This document shows positions 22,227 through 26,282 of a stretch of 26,282 nucleotides of DNA, one piece after another (within the stretch, counting starts at the first letter, position 1; each line of letters opens with the position of its first letter). Location of the stretch: contig DASSTJ010000129.1 of assembly GCA_035707965.1 (NCBI GenBank), forward strand, positions 1 through 26,282, given 5' to 3'. The position numbers were made by a program, and so were the translations under genes. The notes under the pieces are model-generated. The model searched no databases. It was not told where the DNA came from and was given only the letters and a program-made list of their open reading frames with translations. This DNA is from DASSTJ01 sp035707965. GTDB taxonomy: Bacteria > Actinomycetota > Actinomycetes > Actinomycetales > Angustibacteraceae.

Positions 22227-22238
22227 GCCACCAGGGTA
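22227..22238 (-). promoter_or_regulatory. Predicted leaderless promoter of the DUF4229 gene (-10 TACCCT)
   Basis: TACCCT (22238-22233), then GGTGGC, then ATG 22226. The GGTGG is too close to the ATG to act as a normal Shine-Dalgarno sequence. The layout matches menE. Confidence 0.45.
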
Positions 22239-22251
22239 GGTCCAGCAGCGA

Positions 22252-22269
22252 CCGCGGCTCGAACCGCGG
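22252..22269 (-). terminator. Hairpin after the lrp-like gene
   Basis: CCGCGG repeated on both sides of a 6-nt loop gives a perfect 6-bp stem, 5 nt after the stop of the Lrp-type gene. No T-tract. Confidence 0.35.
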
Positions 22270-22273
22270 GGCC

Positions 22274-22729
22274 TCAGTCGTCGGCGGGGAGCGGGACGTC
22301 GCGCCCCTCCCACCGCGTGGACAGCACGACGGTCGTGCGGGTGCGTGACACCCCCGGCAGCCGCCGGAGCTTGGCGACGACCGCCTCGAGGGCGGTGACG
22401 TCGCCGGCCCGCACCTTGACGACGAAGTTCTCCTCGCCGGCGACGTACCAGCAGTCCTCGACCTCCGGCACCGCCCGGAGCTGGTCGGCGACGTCCTCGC
22501 TCTCGACGTCGTCGCCCTGGATCAGACCGATGAGGGCGCTGACGCCCAGGCTCACCTCGGCGGGGGCGAGGACGGTGCGGTAGCCGACGATCACGCCCCG
22601 CTCCTCGAGGCGGCGCACCCGCTCCTGCACGCTCGGCCCGGAGAGGCCGATCTGGCGTCCGAGCTCGGCCCAGCTGGCGCGGGCGTTGGCCCGCAGGGCG
22701 TCCAGGAGCTGCCGGTCGACGGCGTCCAT
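22274..22729 (-). CDS. Lrp/AsnC family transcriptional regulator
   Basis: 151 aa, the normal size. N-terminal winged HTH: LDALRANARASWAELGRQIG, then LSGPSVQERVRRLEERGVIV (about residues 9-48). The C-terminal RAM ligand-binding domain (about 65-140) includes VPEVEDCWYVAGEENFVVKV. Members sense amino acids or related metabolites and often regulate a divergent neighbour and themselves; the ligand is not predictable here. ATG 22729 has a strong GAGGAGGTAACG Shine-Dalgarno sequence, in contrast with the leaderless men genes. The divergent neighbour is the 40-codon ORF at 22904. Confidence 0.93.
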   Translation of the reverse strand: MDAVDRQLLDALRANARASWAELGRQIGLSGPSVQERVRRLEERGVIVGYRTVLAPAEVSLGVSALIGLIQGDDVESEDVADQLRAVPEVEDCWYVAGEENFVVKVRAGDVTALEAVVAKLRRLPGVSRTRTTVVLSTRWEGRDVPLPADD

Positions 22730-22790
22730 CGTTACCTCCTCGTGATCTGCACCACAGTCGAAAGCAAATGCGGCCTCGCGCCTACAGATC

Positions 22791-22800
22791 AGTGATCACT
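22791..22800. promoter_or_regulatory. Palindrome AGTGATCACT in the lrp/small-ORF divergent region
   Basis: Perfect 10-bp palindrome overlapping the -35 position of the rightward promoter and lying 62 bp upstream of the Lrp start. It is a candidate operator, possibly for the Lrp-type protein, though Lrp sites are usually longer and degenerate. Confidence 0.35.
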
Positions 22801-22812
22801 TCGCCGAACAAG

Positions 22813-22821
22813 TGGTAGTAT
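22813..22821 (+). promoter_or_regulatory. Extended -10 promoter for the 40-codon ORF
   Basis: TGG directly followed by TAGTAT gives a TGn extended -10 element. The -35 position (TGATCA, 17 bp upstream) is weak. The predicted start near 22829 leaves a ~75-nt leader with two small hairpins: GGCGT/ACGCC at 22826-22845 and GGCGC/GCGCC at 22862-22876. Confidence 0.5.
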
Positions 22822-22903
22822 TGAAGGCGTCGGCAAACCCACGCCAACGAATCTACGGCATGGCGCCACAAGCGCCGTCGCCCCGTCACCACGAGAAGGA
22901 ACC

Positions 22904-23026
22904 ATGGTCACCCTGGAGTACGCCCGCGCCTGCGTCGACGAGATGCACCGGCAGGCGCAGGCTCGTCGGCACCACACCACCCACGCCACCAGCCTGGGCC
23001 GGCTTCTGCGCCGCCTGGCCCGCTGA
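22904..23026 (+). CDS. 40-residue basic small protein, unknown function
   Basis: ATG 22904 with GAAGGA just upstream encodes MVTLEYARACVDEMHRQAQA, then RRHHTTHATS and LGRLLRRLAR, then TGA. The protein is strongly basic and His-rich in the middle, with an amphipathic Arg/Leu C-terminal helix. It has its own promoter and a strong terminator, so it is a separate transcription unit. I recognise no family. It could be a real small protein or a leader peptide; the HHTTH run is reminiscent of attenuator peptides, but the downstream gene is not an amino-acid gene. Confidence 0.55.
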   Translation: MVTLEYARACVDEMHRQAQARRHHTTHATSLGRLLRRLAR

Positions 23027-23030
23027 CGCG

Positions 23031-23090
23031 GTCTGCGGCCCCGCCGCAGACGCACGCCGCACGGTGCCCCATCACACGATGGGGCACCGT
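23031..23090 (+). terminator. Tandem hairpins ending the small-ORF unit; second is a strong intrinsic terminator
   Basis: The first hairpin, GTCTGCGG-ccccg-CCGCAGAC (23031-23051), starts 4 nt after the stop codon. The second, ACGGTGCCCCAT-cacacg-ATGGGGCACCGT (23061-23090), has a perfect 12-bp stem followed by TCTTGCGTT. It is the best intrinsic terminator in the window. Confidence 0.85.
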
Positions 23091-23136
23091 TCTTGCGTTG
23101 ACGAGCGGTCACGTCTTGCGTTGACGAGCGGTCAAG
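23091..23136. repeat. 23-bp tandem duplication with internal TTGAC-N5-GTCAA dyad
   Basis: Two adjacent copies (23091-23113 and 23114-23136) differ at one base. Each contains TTGACGAGCGGTCA; in the second copy this extends to a perfect TTGAC/GTCAA dyad. The first copy begins with the T-rich tail of the terminator. It lies 82 bp before the GGDEF-EAL gene. Confidence 0.85.
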
Positions 23137-23218
23137 GCGAGCGCCAGAGCGACCGAAGATCTCTACCGGGTGTCAGAAGTTCCAAGCGCCAACCCATGCG
23201 CCGAGCCGAGGGGACGAT

Positions 23219-25144
23219 GTGAGCGAGGAAGGCCGGCTGGTCACCAGCGACCACCTCGAACCCTTTCTCCCCGTCCTGCTCGGGCTGCACTGCCTCGCGA
23301 CGCTGCTGCTGGTGGTGGACTCCACCTGGGTGCAGCTGGTCCTCGCCGGGGCCGTGACCGCGGCCGGTGTCGCCGGCCTGTGCGGGTGGCACGGCCGGTC
23401 CGCCACGCAGGCCCGTGGCCTCGCGCTCACGGCGACGGCGTTCGTCATCCCGCTCACGGACCACACGATGGTCCCCCACATGCTGCACTGGTGGTACGCG
23501 ATCGTCGCGGTGTACCCGCTGATCCTGCCGCGCCGGCAGGCGCTCGGGGCGGCGGTGGCCTCCGCGGCGGTGCTCATGCTGCACCTGCCGCTCGGCGCCG
23601 CGACCCCTGGCTCGACCACGCTCACCTGGTCGTTGCGCTGCCTCGTCCTCGGGGTGCTCGGCGTCATCGTGGCGCTCGCGGGCGAGAGCTACCGTCGCGC
23701 GCAGACCGTCGCGGAGGGACGCCAGGCCGACGCGGAGCGCATCGGACGCGAGCTGGCCCACGCCGACCACCACGACGCCCTGACCGGGCTGCCGAACCGC
23801 AAGGCGACTCCGCAGCTCATCGACGACGCGCTCGGACGACGGTCCGGCGCACCGGGTGACGAGGTGGCGGTGCTGCTGTTCGACCTCGACCGGTTCAGGC
23901 ACGTCAACGAGTCGCTGGGCCACTTCACCGGCGACCTGCTGCTGCGCGACGTCGCGGCGCGCGTGGAGCGCGCGCTCGACGAGGGTCAGCACATGAGCCG
24001 GCTGGGCGGCGACGAGTTCCTCATCGTGTGCGAGAACAGCGACGAGCGGCGCGCGCACGAGATCGCCCGGCACCTGGTCGACCTCTTCGGCTCACCGGTC
24101 AACATGAACGGCAGCCCCTACCAGGTGAGCCTGTCGGTCGGGGTGACGGTGTCAGGGCCCGGCCTCGACAACAGCAGCGAGCTCATGCGGGCCGCAGATG
24201 CGGCGATGTATGCGGCCAAGGCGGCCGGACGCGGCCGAGCGGTCAGCTACGACACGCGCATGCGCGACGCCGTCGAGGCGCAGCTGCAGCTCGAGCGGCG
24301 GCTGCGGTCGACACTCTCCGGGCCGCGGCAGCAGCTCGCCGGCACGCACGAGGGCAGCCTGACCGAGGACGGTGCGGCGTCGTCGTCGGCCGCCTCAGGC
24401 ACCGAGGGCCGGTCCGAGATCTTCGCGGTGTTCCAGCCCGTCGTCGACGTGTCGACCGGTCAGGTGGTCGGAGCCGAGGCACTGGCGCGGTGGGACCTCG
24501 ACGGCCACGCCGTGTCGCCGCTGGAGTTCGTGCCGCTCGCCGAGGAGCTCGGACTCGCTGCCGACCTCACGCGCGTGATCGCACGCCAGTCCGTGGAGGC
24601 GCTCGCGTCCTGGCGGGCCGCCGGCCTCACCGACGTCCGCAGCATCGCCGTGAACGTCGGGCCGGCCGAGCTGCTCGAGCCCAGCCTCGCCGAGTGGCTC
24701 GCCGCCCTCGTCTCCGAGCACGGGCTGCCCGAGGGGTCGCTGTCCCTCGAGATCACCGAGCGCGACGTGGTCGTCGACACGGAGGAGGCGCGGGCCGCGA
24801 TGCAGCGCCTCGGACGGCACGGCATCACGGTGGCGGTCGACGACTTCGGCACCGGCTTCTCGTCGCTCGCCTACCTCGCGCGCCTGCCCCTGCACGTGCT
24901 GAAGATCGACCGGGCGTTCGTGGAGCACATCGAGGACGACCCGACGATCGCCCGCATGGTCGTCTACCTGGCCCGGTCCTTCGGCATGGGCTGCATCGCC
25001 GAGGGCGTGGAGACGCAGGCGCAGCTGCAGGTGCTGCGCGACCTCGGCGTCGGGGCGGCCCAGGGCTGGCTCCTGGGACGTCCGGTGCGCGCCGCCGACT
25101 TCTTGGCCGGCAGCTCGCCGCTGGTGACGACAGCCGACGGGTGA
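23219..25144 (+). CDS. Membrane-bound GGDEF-EAL protein (cyclic di-GMP turnover)
   Basis: 641 aa. Residues ~12-160 contain about six hydrophobic segments with no recognised sensor domain, then a short linker helix. The GGDEF domain (about 185-345) has DALTGLPNRKA, FDLDRFRHVNESLGHFTGD and intact RLGGDEF at 261-267. The inhibitory I-site RxxD is absent (D at -9 and Q at -6 relative to GGDEF). An S/A/G-rich linker (about 365-395) leads to the EAL domain. It has EAL at 420-422, the Asn in AVNVGPAEL, LEITE, VDDFGTGFSSL (D541, D542), LKIDRAFV, IAEGVET and AQGWLLGRP. All catalytic and metal-binding positions of active phosphodiesterases appear kept, so it may be bifunctional. GTG 23219 has GAGGGG five bases upstream. 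It ends 10 bp from the convergent ccsB. Confidence 0.94.
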   Translation: MSEEGRLVTSDHLEPFLPVLLGLHCLATLLLVVDSTWVQLVLAGAVTAAGVAGLCGWHGRSATQARGLALTATAFVIPLTDHTMVPHMLHWWYAIVAVYPLILPRRQALGAAVASAAVLMLHLPLGAATPGSTTLTWSLRCLVLGVLGVIVALAGESYRRAQTVAEGRQADAERIGRELAHADHHDALTGLPNRKATPQLIDDALGRRSGAPGDEVAVLLFDLDRFRHVNESLGHFTGDLLLRDVAARVERALDEGQHMSRLGGDEFLIVCENSDERRAHEIARHLVDLFGSPVNMNGSPYQVSLSVGVTVSGPGLDNSSELMRAADAAMYAAKAAGRGRAVSYDTRMRDAVEAQLQLERRLRSTLSGPRQQLAGTHEGSLTEDGAASSSAASGTEGRSEIFAVFQPVVDVSTGQVVGAEALARWDLDGHAVSPLEFVPLAEELGLAADLTRVIARQSVEALASWRAAGLTDVRSIAVNVGPAELLEPSLAEWLAALVSEHGLPEGSLSLEITERDVVVDTEEARAAMQRLGRHGITVAVDDFGTGFSSLAYLARLPLHVLKIDRAFVEHIEDDPTIARMVVYLARSFGMGCIAEGVETQAQLQVLRDLGVGAAQGWLLGRPVRAADFLAGSSPLVTTADG

Positions 25145-25154
25145 ACGTACCGGG

Positions 25155-26201
25155 TCAGCTGACGCCCGCGTACGAGTGCATGCCGACGAACACGATGTTG
25201 ACCACCAGGAAGTTGAACAGCACGCACGCGTAGCCGATCAGGGCCAGCCGGGCGGCCTTGCGGCCCTCCCAACCGCGGGTGGCCCGCGCGTGCAGGTAGC
25301 CGGCGTAGACCACCCAGATGACGAAGGTCCACACCTCCTTCGGGTCCCAGCCCCAGTAGCGGCCCCAGGCGTTCTCGGCCCAGATGGACCCGGCCACCAG
25401 CGTGAACGTCCAGAGCGGGAACGCCAGCGCGTGCAGCCGGTAGGCCGCCTGGTCGAGCTCACGACTGGACGGCAGCGCCTCCATGAAGGACAGCCCGACG
25501 GCGCGGCCTTCGCGCCGCCGACGCTCGCGCACGTCCTGCACGAGGTAGAGCACCGTGGCGGAGAAGGCGATCGTGAACAAGGCGGACGAGATGAACGCGA
25601 CGGTGACGTGGATCGCGAGCCAGTAGCTGCGCAGGGACGGCGCCAGCTGGGCCGCCGCCGTGTAGAGGACGGTGATGGCCAGCCCGAGGGTGAGCAGCAC
25701 CGGCCCGATGACGAACGTCCCCAGGTAGCGAAGGTCGCGCCAGCGCAGCGCCGCCAAGAACACGAGCGTGACGACGGCGGACCCGGCCGTCGAGAACTCG
25801 AACATGTTGCCCCACGGCGGCCGGTCGACCGACAGGCCGCGCAGCAGCACCGACCCGAGGTGCAGCAGGAGCGCGAGGGTCGTGAGCGAGACGGCGATGG
25901 ACGCGGCGGTCCGCTTCGGCTCGCCGGACGTCGTCCCCGCGCGGTCGCCGGAGCCTCGACCACGGCGGCCGGTCACCGGCAGCCCTGGGATCGACTCGCC
26001 ACCCGAGCCGCCCGCGACGCCCGCCGCGACCGGCTCCTTCACCGGCGCGGTGACGCGCGCCGCGGCCTCGCGGGCCTGGCGCACTCGCGCCGGCCCGCCA
26101 GCGAGGTCGAGCGTGAACGACAGGAAGGCGCCCGTGTACGACGCCATCGCCGAGTAGAGAAGCAGGTTGGAGTAGCCCGCCAAGGTCTCGTTGACGCTCA
26201 T
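25155..26201 (-). CDS. ccsB: Cytochrome c biogenesis protein CcsB/ResC
   Basis: System II haem export and cytochrome c synthase subunit (348 aa, about eight membrane segments). The haem-binding WWD-type motif is visible as WGRYWGWDPKEVW at about 279-291, with a conserved His at 342 (VGMHSYAG). PPWGNMFEFS is the other family block. A ~65-residue low-complexity cytoplasmic loop (GGPARVRQAREAAARVTAP...) separates the first and second membrane helices. The ATG at 26201 overlaps the upstream stop as ATGA. With ResB it would mature the c-type haem subunits of the cytochrome bcc complex that oxidises menaquinol. Confidence 0.93.
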   Translation of the reverse strand: MSVNETLAGYSNLLLYSAMASYTGAFLSFTLDLAGGPARVRQAREAAARVTAPVKEPVAAGVAGGSGGESIPGLPVTGRRGRGSGDRAGTTSGEPKRTAASIAVSLTTLALLLHLGSVLLRGLSVDRPPWGNMFEFSTAGSAVVTLVFLAALRWRDLRYLGTFVIGPVLLTLGLAITVLYTAAAQLAPSLRSYWLAIHVTVAFISSALFTIAFSATVLYLVQDVRERRRREGRAVGLSFMEALPSSRELDQAAYRLHALAFPLWTFTLVAGSIWAENAWGRYWGWDPKEVWTFVIWVVYAGYLHARATRGWEGRKAARLALIGYACVLFNFLVVNIVFVGMHSYAGVS

Positions 26202-26282
26202 CGCGCGCCCTTCGGTTCGGTCTGGTGCTGGAGCTGCTGGTCGAACTCGGGCGGCGGCGCGCCGAGAGCCGCTGCCACGGTA
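26198..26282 (-). CDS. resB: C-terminus of probable ResB (cytochrome c biogenesis), cut by window edge
   Basis: The last 27 codons of a frame reading TVAAALGAPPPEFDQQLQ then HQTEPKGAR and TGA, overlapping the ccsB ATG. There is too little sequence to recognise a domain. The name rests on the usual resB-ccsB order and the coupled overlap. Confidence 0.5.
   Translation of the reverse strand, partial: TVAAALGAPPPEFDQQLQHQTEPKGAR

Noticed and set aside
22252..22269. On the minus strand CCGCGGTTCGAGCCGCGG resembles a tRNA T-arm, suggesting a tRNA remnant or attachment site.
   Set aside because: The loop has 6 instead of 7 nt, no other tRNA arms are nearby and there is no flanking repeat; a plain hairpin after lrp is simpler.
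22812..23222. Plus-strand frame of 136 codons overlapping the 40-codon ORF in another phase.
   Set aside because: It runs through both hairpins, the intrinsic terminator and the tandem repeat, and has no ribosome site.

Overview
The window is chromosomal DNA of a very high-GC actinomycete. The protein signatures (14-subunit type NADH dehydrogenase with actinobacterial tails, short MenE, NhaP-like antiporter, DUF4229 protein, ResB/CcsB haem export) and frequent GTG starts suit Actinomycetota, most likely Micrococcales (Cellulomonas-like). The order-level placement is inference. Nearly everything is core respiratory metabolism. I see no phage, transposon, CRISPR array, tRNA or rRNA.

Layout. 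Positions 1-11609 (minus strand) hold a nuo operon for respiratory complex I, read nuoA-B-C-D-E-F-G-H-I-J-K-L. The gene order is canonical, most junctions are ATGA/GTGA overlaps, and nuoL is cut by the left edge. A 280-bp gap upstream of nuoA carries a Rex-like operator, candidate promoters and the terminator of a small CsbD-like stress gene. Positions 12200-21862 hold the classical isochorismate menaquinone route: menG(-), menF(+), menD(-), menC(-), menB(+), menE(-), menA(-). The genes are scattered over both strands instead of forming one operon, with a Na+/H+-type antiporter inserted and translationally coupled to menC. menH and the DHNA-CoA thioesterase are not in the window. Positions 21963-22729 hold a DUF4229 membrane protein and an Lrp/AsnC regulator. 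Positions 22791-23136 contain a compact 40-codon transcription unit with its own extended -10 promoter and strong terminator, then a 23-bp tandem repeat. Positions 23219-25144 encode a membrane-bound GGDEF-EAL protein. The right end is ccsB/resC, overlapped by the tail of a probable resB (cytochrome c maturation).

How it fits together. Complex I reduces menaquinone, the men genes make the quinone, and ResB/CcsB mature the c-type cytochromes that accept its electrons downstream. The window is therefore a respiratory-chain neighbourhood. A Rex-like site would tie nuo to the NADH/NAD+ ratio.

Most interesting signals. (1) menF, menB, menE, DUF4229 and probably menA show a -10-like hexamer 6-7 nt before the start codon, and those starts lack a well-spaced Shine-Dalgarno sequence. 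They are predicted to be leaderless, unlike nuo, csbD, lrp and the GGDEF-EAL gene. (2) A 20-bp near-perfect inverted repeat lies between menA and menE. (3) Three related 25-bp repeats lie in the menG/menF divergent region. (4) An isolated small-ORF unit lies next to lrp. I found no clearly novel multi-gene system.
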